From the NCBI GenBank assembly GCA_902584635.1, contig CACIAQ010000004.1:1-64000 (forward strand): a DNA stretch of 64,000 nucleotides, in the 5' to 3' direction. Both the position numbers and the translations under genes were made by a program. This stretch comes from an uncultured Alphaproteobacteria bacterium. GTDB lineage: Bacteria; Pseudomonadota; Alphaproteobacteria; Rhodobacterales; Rhodobacteraceae. Positions 8,891 through 17,620 of the stretch are shown one piece after another. The notes under the pieces are model-generated. The model did no database searches. It was not told where the DNA came from and saw nothing but the letters and a program-made list of their open reading frames with translations. The first letter of the stretch is position 1. Every line of letters starts with the position of its first letter.

Positions 8891-10783
8891 ATGGTAGAAA
8901 AAGAAATACAGAGAAAAATTGCTGTGATATTTGTTGCAGACGCCGTGGGCTACTCGCAACACATGAAAAAAGATGAAGATGAAACGGTCAAGAGCTTTAG
9001 ATCCTGTAAGCAAATACTAGATAGGCTTTTTGAAGAACATGATGGACGCGTTTTCAATACTGCAGGGGATTCAATACTTGCAGAGTTCACCAGCGCCGTA
9101 TCGGCTCTAGTTTGTGCGTCGGAATTTCAAACTCTTATAAGTGAGCGCAACAAAAGTGAGAATACTAATATTAAGATGGAATTTCGCATAGGCATTAACA
9201 TGGGTGATGTTGTTAAAGAGGGTAAAAATCTATATGGTGATGGGGTAAATATTGCTGCGCGTTTGGAAGCGCTTTGCCAACCAGGAGGTATCTCCCTTTC
9301 AAAAAGTGTCTATGAATTTGTTAACAATAAAACAAAATTTCTGTTTAATGACCTAGGTGAGCAAAAAGTAAAAAATGAAAGTTTTCACGCATTTGATGTT
9401 TTGCTTGATCCATCACAAAAAAGAACAATAAAAAACAAAAGCCTAAACTCGCTTAACTATGCATTATCGCTGATCATCCCAATAATTTTACTATCTCTAG
9501 GTGTCGCTTACTTTTTATCCAGCGAACGCGCACCATCAGAAATGCAAATCGCCGAAAAAATAGAGAAAACAATAATAGGAAAAACACTTCTTATAAAACC
9601 ATTAGAGAATCGTAGTGGCTCAGAAAAAATAGAAAATTTATCCAAAAGTATCACAGACCATTTAATATCATCTATTTCATCCACAGTGTCACTGAATATT
9701 GTTCCAACACAACTTAGTTTCAGCTTGAAAAAGGCAGACGTTTCAAATTTAGATATCAAGTCTAAGTATGGGGTTTCCTTCATTATTGGTGGTAGTATCA
9801 TAACCTCAAAGGAAAAATTTAGAGTAAACTTGGAATTAGTTGAACTAGAAACAAATAACATTCTTTCGTCAATAAATGAAGAATTTGACTTGGATGATCT
9901 ATTCGGTGCTCAAGATCTATTGGAACAGAAAGCTAGAAGAGCGATATTGTCAAATCTAACCCTTGGTGAAGAGGCGGTTAAATATTATGAAAAGTATTTT
10001 CCTGAAAAAGAAGAATTTGTGCAAGTAATGAAGTTAAGCGTTGCACAAAATAAAGATGGAGTTTCTTGGAGTAAAAATCATGCAGAGCCATACAGGCTAA
10101 TTTTAGAGAAAAATACGGAAAATTCTGGCGCTCATTTACTTTATGCCCGCAACTTATGGCGACAACTAGCAGTAAATCGCACTAATATTTCAGACAACAT
10201 AAAAAATATACAGTTCTCGATAAATAAGGCAATTGAATTGGATCCTGATAACGCAGCGGCATACGCAGTTGCTGCAGGCTTTAAGGCAATGAGGACGATG
10301 CAATCACTTGATAAGCTACTTGTAGAAAAAGCACTAAACATGGGAGGAGATAATTCAGAGACCTTAAGTGCAGTCATTAGCGCATATTCATTCGGTAATA
10401 ATCATCAAAAAGTTATTGAAACTGCAAAAAAATATTTTGAGATTGCGCCATTTGGGCAAACTAGGTTGAGGTTAGCAATGTTAGGCTCACATATTGCGTT
10501 AAGTGATAACCAAGGGGCAAAAGAAGTAGCCCTCAATATGGTTGGTTCTGATGAATTTTCAGATTTTTGGGGAAAGTTGTTTTTAATATTTGTGGAAGAA
10601 AAAAGTGGGGAAAAGAAGAAAGCGAATGCTCTATATACTGAGTTTATTGCAAAAAATAAAACTAACTATCAAGATCTTAAAATCAAAATAAAGAGCTTTC
10701 CATGGGGCATTGAGCCTTGGTATATACGCAATTTAATTTCCTCTTTAAGATCAATAGACCGACGTGTGTTTCCCATTAGCTAG
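8891..10783 (+). CDS. Membrane class III nucleotidyl cyclase with TolB-like and repeat C-terminal region
   Basis: 630 residues. Residues 1 to about 170 are a class III cyclase domain with both metal Asp residues (IFVADAVGYS and NTAGDSILAEF) and the Asn-Arg pair in GVNIAARLE, so it should be active. One membrane segment lies at about 195-213 (YALSLIIPIILLSLGVAYFL). After it comes an alpha/beta region like the TolB/FlgO-type domain found behind alphaproteobacterial cyclases (LLIKPLENRSGSEKIENLS), then helical TPR-like repeats to the end. The layout puts the catalytic part in the cytoplasm and the rest in the periplasm. The gene at the left window edge begins the same way. Confidence 0.88.
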   Translation: MVEKEIQRKIAVIFVADAVGYSQHMKKDEDETVKSFRSCKQILDRLFEEHDGRVFNTAGDSILAEFTSAVSALVCASEFQTLISERNKSENTNIKMEFRIGINMGDVVKEGKNLYGDGVNIAARLEALCQPGGISLSKSVYEFVNNKTKFLFNDLGEQKVKNESFHAFDVLLDPSQKRTIKNKSLNSLNYALSLIIPIILLSLGVAYFLSSERAPSEMQIAEKIEKTIIGKTLLIKPLENRSGSEKIENLSKSITDHLISSISSTVSLNIVPTQLSFSLKKADVSNLDIKSKYGVSFIIGGSIITSKEKFRVNLELVELETNNILSSINEEFDLDDLFGAQDLLEQKARRAILSNLTLGEEAVKYYEKYFPEKEEFVQVMKLSVAQNKDGVSWSKNHAEPYRLILEKNTENSGAHLLYARNLWRQLAVNRTNISDNIKNIQFSINKAIELDPDNAAAYAVAAGFKAMRTMQSLDKLLVEKALNMGGDNSETLSAVISAYSFGNNHQKVIETAKKYFEIAPFGQTRLRLAMLGSHIALSDNQGAKEVALNMVGSDEFSDFWGKLFLIFVEEKSGEKKKANALYTEFIAKNKTNYQDLKIKIKSFPWGIEPWYIRNLISSLRSIDRRVFPIS

Positions 10784-10828
10784 AATATTTTTGGGTAAAT
10801 TTAAGATTTTTAAGTTACCTGGATTTCG

Positions 10829-10846
10829 TTTTTCAGTATTGAAAAA
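10829..10846. terminator. Possible short bidirectional hairpin between convergent genes
   Basis: TTTTTCA, a four-base loop and TGAAAAA form a 7-bp stem in the 67-base gap between the convergent cyclase and aldo/keto reductase genes. The stem is almost all A-T, so it is only a weak candidate for a terminator acting on both strands. Confidence 0.25.
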
Positions 10847-10850
10847 AAGA

Positions 10851-11756
10851 TTACGTTGAATTGCACGGATCGCCATTGGGCCAAGCAACTCCATCGCCCT
10901 TATCCATTGTGCTTATCTCTTTCATATCATTATCATCAATCAAAAAAGAAAGATCAAAGTTTTCTCTTATTCTGTTTTCATCCGAAGATTTTGGTAAAAT
11001 CACAAAGCCCATTTGAAGTCCCCACTTGAGCAATACCTGTGCCTCAGACACCCCATACTTTTTTGACATTCTCTTAAATGGAGAGGAACTATAAGCACCA
11101 TCCTCCTTCATACTTTGAGGTTTTGCACTGTCTTGATTGGGTTTTGCCCTCCATCCCTCCAGGGGAACTAATGAGCTGTAGGCAACTATCTTGATATTTT
11201 TGTTTTTCAAAAAAGAAACTAATTCTTCCTTCTGGCACCATGGATGTAACTCTATCTGATTATATTTAGGAACTTCTAGTCCTTCATTAATTATCTCTTG
11301 AATATGTGACTGACTGTAGTTTGAAACACCTATAGTTCTAGTTTTCCCTTCCTTTTTGAGATCACATAGTGCTTTCCATTGCTCTAGTCTTAAGTCCTTA
11401 CAGAAAGGTGCGTGAATTAGATAACAATCAAGATAATCAAGGTTGAGCCTTTCAAGACTTCTGTCACAAGCCTCAATACACATTTTATAATTTTTTGCCT
11501 CTCTACCCCAGCTTGGGTTTCCAGGAAAAACCTTACTTGTAATGAAAATCTCATCTCTTTGAAGAGAAAGTTGAGAGAATGTGTCTTTAAGACCTAGCCC
11601 AATACCCACCTCATTTCTGTAAACCTCAGCAGTATCAATATGCCTATATCCAATTTTGAGCGCTGTATTTATGGTTTTCTGTGCCTCCTCATTTGGGATT
11701 AAATAAGTTCCAAAACCAATAGTTGGCATATTCTCTGAAGTTTTATCTATATTCAT
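10851..11756 (-). CDS. Aldo/keto reductase
   Basis: 301-residue TIM-barrel NADPH-dependent carbonyl reductase. The catalytic tetrad is visible: Asp and Tyr in HIDTAEVYRNEVGIG, Lys in FITSKVFPGN and His in YLIHAPF. The NADP-binding tail includes VILPKSSDENRIREN. It is the last gene of a minus-strand run that contains an FAD oxidoreductase, two SDRs, MttB and an aldehyde dehydrogenase. It lies 29 bases after the FAD oxidoreductase and may be part of that operon, possibly reducing an aldehyde intermediate. Confidence 0.9.
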   Translation of the reverse strand: MNIDKTSENMPTIGFGTYLIPNEEAQKTINTALKIGYRHIDTAEVYRNEVGIGLGLKDTFSQLSLQRDEIFITSKVFPGNPSWGREAKNYKMCIEACDRSLERLNLDYLDCYLIHAPFCKDLRLEQWKALCDLKKEGKTRTIGVSNYSQSHIQEIINEGLEVPKYNQIELHPWCQKEELVSFLKNKNIKIVAYSSLVPLEGWRAKPNQDSAKPQSMKEDGAYSSSPFKRMSKKYGVSEAQVLLKWGLQMGFVILPKSSDENRIRENFDLSFLIDDNDMKEISTMDKGDGVAWPNGDPCNST

Positions 11757-11785
11757 ATTTTTCCTCTTGTCGGTTATCTTAAGTT

Positions 11786-13114
11786 TTAAAGTTCTTTTCC
11801 TGCAAGTAATTCCCCTAATTTTATTCGAGATGATACTGCTATTTTTGTTAATGGTTTAAATGGTAATTTTTTTGGCTTAGGGTTATTTAACAATTGTTCA
11901 ACTAGGGCTGTTTTTTTTCCCATAGCCAAGTCAGCGGCTGCTAAACCATGAAGTGTTCCTTTGACAGTTCCCAAACCATTTTGACAGCAGGCTGCAAAAA
12001 GCCCAGGCTTTATTTCACCAAAAGCTGCTACATTATTTCTTGAAAGGGTTAAGTGCCCACCCCATGTTTGCATGAGTTTTATATCCTTCAGCATGGGGAA
12101 ACGATCTGAAAAGCTCTTGATATGAGTTCTGTACACCTTTTCGATAACTGATTTTCTGGGACTCATTTTTGGTTCATAAGTGAAGCGATTACGAATTACA
12201 ATTCTATCGCCTCCAGTCCCACAGATACGCCTCACTGTACTGCCCAAAGGGTCAGCTGGGGTCAGTCCCCATTCTTTTCTTCCCCCCAGAGATTTAATCT
12301 CTTCAGGCGTAAGTTTTTGCGTAATTGAGCCGTACGTGTAAACATGAAGAAGTGAGTTCTTGAAATAACCAAAATTTTCTATATTTCCATTTACTGCGAG
12401 TATTACTTTAGAAGCGGTGATAACACCTTTAGGTGTTTTCGCTTGCCAATCAGAACCAACTTTATTTAGTTCTTCAACTGGTGAACTCTCATATAATCGA
12501 ACTCTATTGGAGAGGATTTTTTCTCCCAAAGACCTGATATATAAAGCTGGTTGTATCATCACAGTTCCAGGTGTAAATAGTCCACCGTCATAATAATTTG
12601 TTCCGGTAATGTCTTTCATAGAATTAGCATCCAGGTACTCATATTTTTCGCCGAGTTTTGAAAGATGTTTCCCATAATCGTGGTTATGCCGCATACCCTT
12701 TGCGGTTGCAGCGCCATTAATTTTTCCAATTTCTTTGAAACATTCCTTAGGGAGTTGTAAAGCCTCAACAGTCTCTTTTGCAAAGTTTATAGCATACCGA
12801 TTTTGGGTTATAGCTTCACGATCATTTTCTATTTGTCCTCCGTAATCATCACTCGCCAAATCATGAGGTAAATCAATCATAAAGCCAGAGTTTCTACCCG
12901 CTGGTCCAGAGGCAAGCCCTTGGGCATCTAAAATGACAATACTATCATTTGGCGCCTCTTGTTGGACTCTGCGTGCAGCTGATAATCCAGCAAACCCTGC
13001 TCCAACTATGAGCCAATCAGAAGTTAAAGTACTGGAAAGGCTAGGAAGCGGTTCCCTTTCAGGAAGTAAATCGTTCCACGCAGAAGGACCAGGGTTTTTT
13101 GAAACACTTATCAT
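11786..13114 (-). CDS. FAD-dependent amine/amino-acid oxidoreductase (PuuB/DadA-like)
   Basis: 442 residues of the DAO fold. The dinucleotide motif is WLIVGAGFAGLSAARRV (about residues 33-49), followed by GPAGRNSGFMID and a C-terminal AACCQNGLGTVKGTLHG that closes the FAD site. The family oxidises secondary or N-alkylated amines to imines, with electrons passing to FAD and then oxygen or a quinone. The closest general match is the gamma-glutamylputrescine oxidase type. The start lies one base beyond the stop of the preceding SDR, so it is in the same operon. With the PuuC-like aldehyde dehydrogenase upstream it suggests amine oxidation to aldehyde and acid. Confidence 0.86.
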   Translation of the reverse strand: MISVSKNPGPSAWNDLLPEREPLPSLSSTLTSDWLIVGAGFAGLSAARRVQQEAPNDSIVILDAQGLASGPAGRNSGFMIDLPHDLASDDYGGQIENDREAITQNRYAINFAKETVEALQLPKECFKEIGKINGAATAKGMRHNHDYGKHLSKLGEKYEYLDANSMKDITGTNYYDGGLFTPGTVMIQPALYIRSLGEKILSNRVRLYESSPVEELNKVGSDWQAKTPKGVITASKVILAVNGNIENFGYFKNSLLHVYTYGSITQKLTPEEIKSLGGRKEWGLTPADPLGSTVRRICGTGGDRIVIRNRFTYEPKMSPRKSVIEKVYRTHIKSFSDRFPMLKDIKLMQTWGGHLTLSRNNVAAFGEIKPGLFAACCQNGLGTVKGTLHGLAAADLAMGKKTALVEQLLNNPKPKKLPFKPLTKIAVSSRIKLGELLAGKEL

Positions 13115-13115
13115 T

Positions 13116-13847
13116 TCACGGTAAACTCAATTTTGCTGTTCTGCCCCCGTCAACAGTCAGGACTTGACCTGTCAAAAAAGATGCCTTCTCAGATACAAGC
13201 CAAACAATTAATTCAGCTACTTCTAGAGGCTCTCCACTTCGCTTCAAGGGATGGATTTCACCAATTTTATTTCTAATAACTTTGGGATCAGATAGAGATT
13301 TTATGAACTCCTCATTCAACTCAGTATTAATCCAGCCAGGAGCGACAGCATTACACCGGACGCCTTCAGGTCCGTGGTCAACTGCGACCGCCCGCGTTAA
13401 TGCATGAAGTCCTCCTTTTGAAGCACAATACGCTGGATGGCGAGGGTTACTTCCTAACCCCTCTATAGAACCTACATTAACAATGGAGCCCTTTCTTATC
13501 TTTAACAATGGAAGAGCATATTTTATTAGAAGAAAGGGAATCGTTAAATTAATTTGAAGTTGCTCAAACCAATCACTTTCACTTGTTTCTTCAGCATTCC
13601 CCTCACGCATTATACCTGCATTGTTTATAAGAATATCAAGCTGCCCTTCTAAATCTTCTATCTGAGACAGAATTTTTTTTGGCATTTCTAAGTCATTAAA
13701 GTCAGCCTCAAGCCAAAAATACTCCCCTTTACTTCTTTGGGCTGTGTAAACCTTAGCACCTTTTTCAGTTAGAAGTTTTGCTGTGCTAAGCCCGATTCCA
13801 CGTGAAGCCCCCGTGACTAGTGCAACTTTACCCTCCAGATCCTTCAT
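13116..13847 (-). CDS. Short-chain dehydrogenase/reductase
   Basis: 243 residues. NAD(P)-binding TGASRGIG, structural NNAG, catalytic Ser (NVGSIEG) and YCASKGG with the Tyr-x3-Lys pair, and a C-terminal TGQVLTVDGG. The reading frame extends 14 codons upstream, but the ATG at 13847 forms an ATGA overlap with the stop of the preceding SDR and the conserved N-terminus MKDLEGKVALVTG begins there, so I use it. It differs clearly from the SDR just upstream and probably acts on another oxidation step of the same pathway. Confidence 0.9.
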   Translation of the reverse strand: MKDLEGKVALVTGASRGIGLSTAKLLTEKGAKVYTAQRSKGEYFWLEADFNDLEMPKKILSQIEDLEGQLDILINNAGIMREGNAEETSESDWFEQLQINLTIPFLLIKYALPLLKIRKGSIVNVGSIEGLGSNPRHPAYCASKGGLHALTRAVAVDHGPEGVRCNAVAPGWINTELNEEFIKSLSDPKVIRNKIGEIHPLKRSGEPLEVAELIVWLVSEKASFLTGQVLTVDGGRTAKLSLP

Positions 13848-14575
13848 GATACCGGTTTCCCCCCGTTTACTTCGATAAGAGATCCACACATGTACCGGGC
13901 CTCATCAGAGGCTAAAAACAAAATGACGTCCGAAATATCATCAGGTTCAGCTATGCGGCCTAGAGGAACGGTCTCATTGAGTTCTTCTATAGCCTTCTCT
14001 GGATCAAGACCACGAATAGAAAAACCAGAACGTATCATAGGTGTATTTACTTCATTTGGACAAACTGCATTTACCCGTATGTTTTGATGTGCGTGATCAC
14101 GACCTAAACACTGTGTAAATGACGCTAAAGCGGCTTTTGACATTATATAAATCGGATGATCAGGACCAGGATTTAAACCCCAGCAGCTAGCTGTATTTAC
14201 AATTGATCCACCTCCATTTTTTGCCATAATAGGGATTGTGGATCGACATAACCTAAACGGAGCTTCTATATTTACGGCCATCGTTGAATTAAAGTCGTCA
14301 TCTGTGGCTTCAGTGATTTTGCCTCTCCTAATAATACCTGCATTATTTATCAGAATATCTAGCCCTCCCAATGCATCTCTAGCTTTACTAGGCAACTCGT
14401 TGCAAAATTGAGCAGTGGATAGGTCGCCCGGGAAATGAGCTTCAGCATCAACATCACTTACGATAATATCTGTTATTGCGACTGATGCTCCTTCGGCTCT
14501 TAATTTTTTTACAAGAGACTTCCCAATTCCACCAGCGGCACCGGTTACAAGAACTTTTTTTCCATTGAATCTCAT
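13844..14575 (-). CDS. Short-chain dehydrogenase/reductase
   Basis: 243 residues with KVLVTGAAGGIGKSL, NNAG, the Ser in VNTASCWG and YIMSKAA supplying Tyr-x3-Lys. The C-terminus MCGSLIEVNGG is standard for the classical SDR family. It overlaps the following SDR by ATGA and starts 5 bases after the MttB-family gene, so all three are co-translated. Substrate unknown; sugar or hydroxy-acid dehydrogenases are common relatives. Confidence 0.9.
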   Translation of the reverse strand: MRFNGKKVLVTGAAGGIGKSLVKKLRAEGASVAITDIIVSDVDAEAHFPGDLSTAQFCNELPSKARDALGGLDILINNAGIIRRGKITEATDDDFNSTMAVNIEAPFRLCRSTIPIMAKNGGGSIVNTASCWGLNPGPDHPIYIMSKAALASFTQCLGRDHAHQNIRVNAVCPNEVNTPMIRSGFSIRGLDPEKAIEELNETVPLGRIAEPDDISDVILFLASDEARYMCGSLIEVNGGKPVS

Positions 14576-14580
14576 TTTTA

Positions 14581-16131
14581 TTAAAACTCCTGATTAAGGG
14601 AGTCAGTGGCGGGAATTTGCGACTCTCTCAGGGCAATAAATTCTAATAGCTCGTCATTGGTTGCTTCATTAATTTTTGGTTCTTGATAATCTGCCAAAAG
14701 AGACTTTGCATGCTTAAGCGCTCTTTCAGTAATCTCTGTTGAGCCTTCAGCTTGCCATTGTTCAATAGAGTTATTATCAAAAAGCTCAGGCATAAAGAAA
14801 GCTCGTTGAAAGTTTTCTAGTGTATGGGGATGACTGAGATAGTGACCTCCAGGTCCAATATCATTGACAGCTTTTAGGCCCTCATCAAAGTCGTCCCAAT
14901 TAATGCCCTCAGCCATTCGATATGCCATAGCGCATTGCTCCGCATCAACAATAAACTTAGCTGTACTACAGTGAATACCAGCCTCATTCCATCCAGCTGA
15001 ATGCCAAATATAATTTGCACCAGACATCATGACGGCCATCAGTGTCGTTGCGCTCTCGTAGCCGGCTTGCGCATCAAAAGTCTTTGCACCCCCTAATGTG
15101 TTTGATGTTCTCCATGGTACTTTATAATATCGTGCCATTTGCCCAATCATAAAATTCATTAAACTGATCTCTGGTGTTCCTGCCATAGGAGCTCCCGATT
15201 TCATCGATACTGTAGAAAGATAATGGCCATAAATTGCTGGCGCACCTCTTTTTATTACTTGGGTGTATGCAAGAGCCGATAATGCCTCAGCATTAAGTTG
15301 GGCGACTGTTGGAGCTACCGATGCAGGGGTATTTGCTCCCCCTAAAACAAACGGAGAGCACAAAACCGGTTGGTTTCTTTTGCAAAAAGCTCTCATTGCG
15401 CCGAGCATTGTTTCGTCCCAAACTAAGGGAGAGTTTCCGTTGCAGTTACCCGTAACTACTGGATGGCTGTCTATAAAACTGGGACCAAAAAGAATATCGC
15501 ACATCTTAATCACATCCTCTGCATTTTTGGGACTTGTTGTCATTCCCATAAAGGTTTTGTCGGAGTATCGAATGGACGAATAGGTGATACGTAAATGTCG
15601 ATGGCTTATAGGATGATCATAGGGCTCTACTATATGATGTGCACTTGAATGCATAGAGGGAAGCATGTGTGATAGCTTATGAAAATTGGCTAAATCTTCT
15701 AAAGTTGGAATACGACGTTTGTCTTCTAGGTCTCTTAGGTATGGAGCTCCCGTCATTGGCACGAACATGCAGTAGTTTTTTCCAAAATCAAGATTATTTT
15801 TCGGGTTTCTTGCATGGTATGTGAATGTCTCGGGTATGGATTTAATAAGATCTTTTACTAGAAATCTATCTAGAAAAACTGTTTCTCCAACAATCTTTGC
15901 CCCAATGGATCTCCAATCTTCAAGAGCAATTTTATCTCGAAAATGAATGCCGGTATTTTCCAAGATGTCCATGGAGGCCTCATCAATTCGTTTGATCTGA
16001 TCTCTATTTAATGGTTCTGTTAGTGGCAGGCTGTGCTGTAATGCCGGCAGCATTGTAAAACTTCTTGTCTGGCTCTTTAGCCGTCTATAGCTACGCCCTT
16101 TTCGTGTTGTTCCTACGGCTTGTACCGTCAT
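14581..16131 (-). CDS. Trimethylamine methyltransferase (MttB)-family protein, non-pyrrolysine type
   Basis: 516 residues of the MttB superfamily of corrinoid-dependent methyltransferases, which demethylate quaternary or tertiary amines such as glycine betaine, proline betaine or carnitine. Family landmarks include DEASMDILENTGIHFRD near the N-terminus, TGNCNGNSPLVWDE, GAMRAFCKRNQPVL and a C-terminal GPGGHYLSHPHTLENF. There is no in-frame amber codon, so this is the non-pyrrolysine branch, in which the substrate range is mostly unknown. No corrinoid protein or corrinoid reactivase gene lies nearby. ATGA overlap with the upstream aldehyde dehydrogenase shows co-translation. Confidence 0.88.
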   Translation of the reverse strand: MTVQAVGTTRKGRSYRRLKSQTRSFTMLPALQHSLPLTEPLNRDQIKRIDEASMDILENTGIHFRDKIALEDWRSIGAKIVGETVFLDRFLVKDLIKSIPETFTYHARNPKNNLDFGKNYCMFVPMTGAPYLRDLEDKRRIPTLEDLANFHKLSHMLPSMHSSAHHIVEPYDHPISHRHLRITYSSIRYSDKTFMGMTTSPKNAEDVIKMCDILFGPSFIDSHPVVTGNCNGNSPLVWDETMLGAMRAFCKRNQPVLCSPFVLGGANTPASVAPTVAQLNAEALSALAYTQVIKRGAPAIYGHYLSTVSMKSGAPMAGTPEISLMNFMIGQMARYYKVPWRTSNTLGGAKTFDAQAGYESATTLMAVMMSGANYIWHSAGWNEAGIHCSTAKFIVDAEQCAMAYRMAEGINWDDFDEGLKAVNDIGPGGHYLSHPHTLENFQRAFFMPELFDNNSIEQWQAEGSTEITERALKHAKSLLADYQEPKINEATNDELLEFIALRESQIPATDSLNQEF

Positions 16132-17618
16132 TCGATCTTATCCTGCGATTCTGGGTCGGTAAGATCGATCCATATCGTTTTCACTTCACAGTATTGTTCA
16201 TGGGCATGAATACCATTATCTCGTCCACCAAATCCCGATTGTTTATATCCCCCAAAGGGCGTTGTAATATCACCTTCTCCATAGCTATTTACTGTAACAG
16301 TGCCAACCCTAAGTTCTTTTGCTGCTCTCAACGCATTTCTTGTATTTGCACTAAAAATAGATGCGGTTAATCCATATTCTGTTTTATTTGCTAATGATAT
16401 TGCCTCTTCATTTGTTTGTACCTCTAGAACACTTAAAATTGGACCGAATATTTCGTCTCTTGCTTTTTTATCATCTGTTGTTGTTTCGTAAATTGTAGGC
16501 GTAACATAGCTGCCATCGATCTTTCCACCAATAACTGCGCCCTCACTTAGATAGCTAGAAACTTTTTTGCAATGCTCTTTGTCAATAAGTGCTCCTAGGT
16601 GATTTTGTGGGTCGAGAGGGTCACCGGTTTTCCAGTCTCTTAATCGATCAACTATTTTATTGAGTAAATCTGATTTGATGTCCTTATGAACAATAAGTCT
16701 AGAAATAGCGCTGCAGTTTTCACCCATATTCCAAAAAGCTCCGTTAACTATATGTTCCGCTATAAGGTCTTGATTTTCTGCGTCATTAAAAACAACGGCT
16801 GGGTTTTTACCACCACATTCCAAAACAGTTTTCTTTAAATTACTTTCTGAGGAGTATTTTAAAAAAAGCCGTCCTGTTTCTGTTGATCCTGTAAAACTGA
16901 CCATATCAACACCCATGTGACGCCCAAGTATTTCGCCAACTATCGGCCCAGTACCCGGTAACACCTGTAAAACTCCTCGAGGAATTCCTGCCTCAGCAGC
17001 TAGCTCAGCAACTCTAAGAGCGGTAAGAGAGGTTTGCTCGGCAGGCTTTACAATAACCGAACACCCAGAGGCAAGAGCAGGGCCTATTTTCCAGGCAAGC
17101 ATTAATAATGGAAAATTCCATGGAAGAATTGCTGCAACTACACCTATAGGCTCTCTTATTATAATAGATAACGCTTCGTCACCACTTGGAGCTGTTTGGT
17201 CATAGATTTTGTCAATTAGCTCAGCATGCCACTTGATGGCATGGATTGTTTCCGGTAAATCGATTTGGACGCAGTCTCGTATTGGTTTTCCACTGTCAAG
17301 GCTCTCCATTACAGCCAGTTCTTTTTGATTTCGCGTTAACAACTTGCATAACTTTATCAGTATATTCTTTCGTTCAGAGGGGTGTAGGCGACACCAACGA
17401 CCTTGATCAAAGGCCTCCCTTGCTTTTTCAACTGCAAGATCCACATCTTCATCGTTAGCGGTAGTTATACTTGTTATTTCCTTGCCAGTGGAAGGGTTTA
17501 GTGTTGTCATTAGAGCTCCTGAACCCTTGTAATACTTCCCATCAATAAATGGGCTTTGCGGAAAATCTAATGATTCTCCAAGACTTTTATATTCTTCATG
17601 TGTCAAAAGCTCACTCAT
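16128..17618 (-). CDS. Aldehyde dehydrogenase (PuuC/betaine-aldehyde type)
   Basis: 496 residues, standard length. PWNFPLLMLAWKIGPALASG, then FTGSTETGR for NAD binding, the general-base Glu in VLECGGKNP and the nucleophile Cys in NMGENCSAISR are all present. The closest general type is gamma-glutamyl-gamma-aminobutyraldehyde or betaine-aldehyde dehydrogenase. It is translationally coupled to MttB on one side and begins 2 bases after the DapA-family stop on the other, so it likely oxidises an aldehyde made from an amine within this cassette. Confidence 0.9.
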   Translation of the reverse strand: MSELLTHEEYKSLGESLDFPQSPFIDGKYYKGSGALMTTLNPSTGKEITSITTANDEDVDLAVEKAREAFDQGRWCRLHPSERKNILIKLCKLLTRNQKELAVMESLDSGKPIRDCVQIDLPETIHAIKWHAELIDKIYDQTAPSGDEALSIIIREPIGVVAAILPWNFPLLMLAWKIGPALASGCSVIVKPAEQTSLTALRVAELAAEAGIPRGVLQVLPGTGPIVGEILGRHMGVDMVSFTGSTETGRLFLKYSSESNLKKTVLECGGKNPAVVFNDAENQDLIAEHIVNGAFWNMGENCSAISRLIVHKDIKSDLLNKIVDRLRDWKTGDPLDPQNHLGALIDKEHCKKVSSYLSEGAVIGGKIDGSYVTPTIYETTTDDKKARDEIFGPILSVLEVQTNEEAISLANKTEYGLTASIFSANTRNALRAAKELRVGTVTVNSYGEGDITTPFGGYKQSGFGGRDNGIHAHEQYCEVKTIWIDLTDPESQDKIE

Positions 17619-17620
17619 AA

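Noticed and set aside
14581-16131. Possible pyrrolysine in the MttB-family protein
   Set aside because: The reading frame is continuous for 516 codons with no internal TAG, so amber readthrough is not involved.
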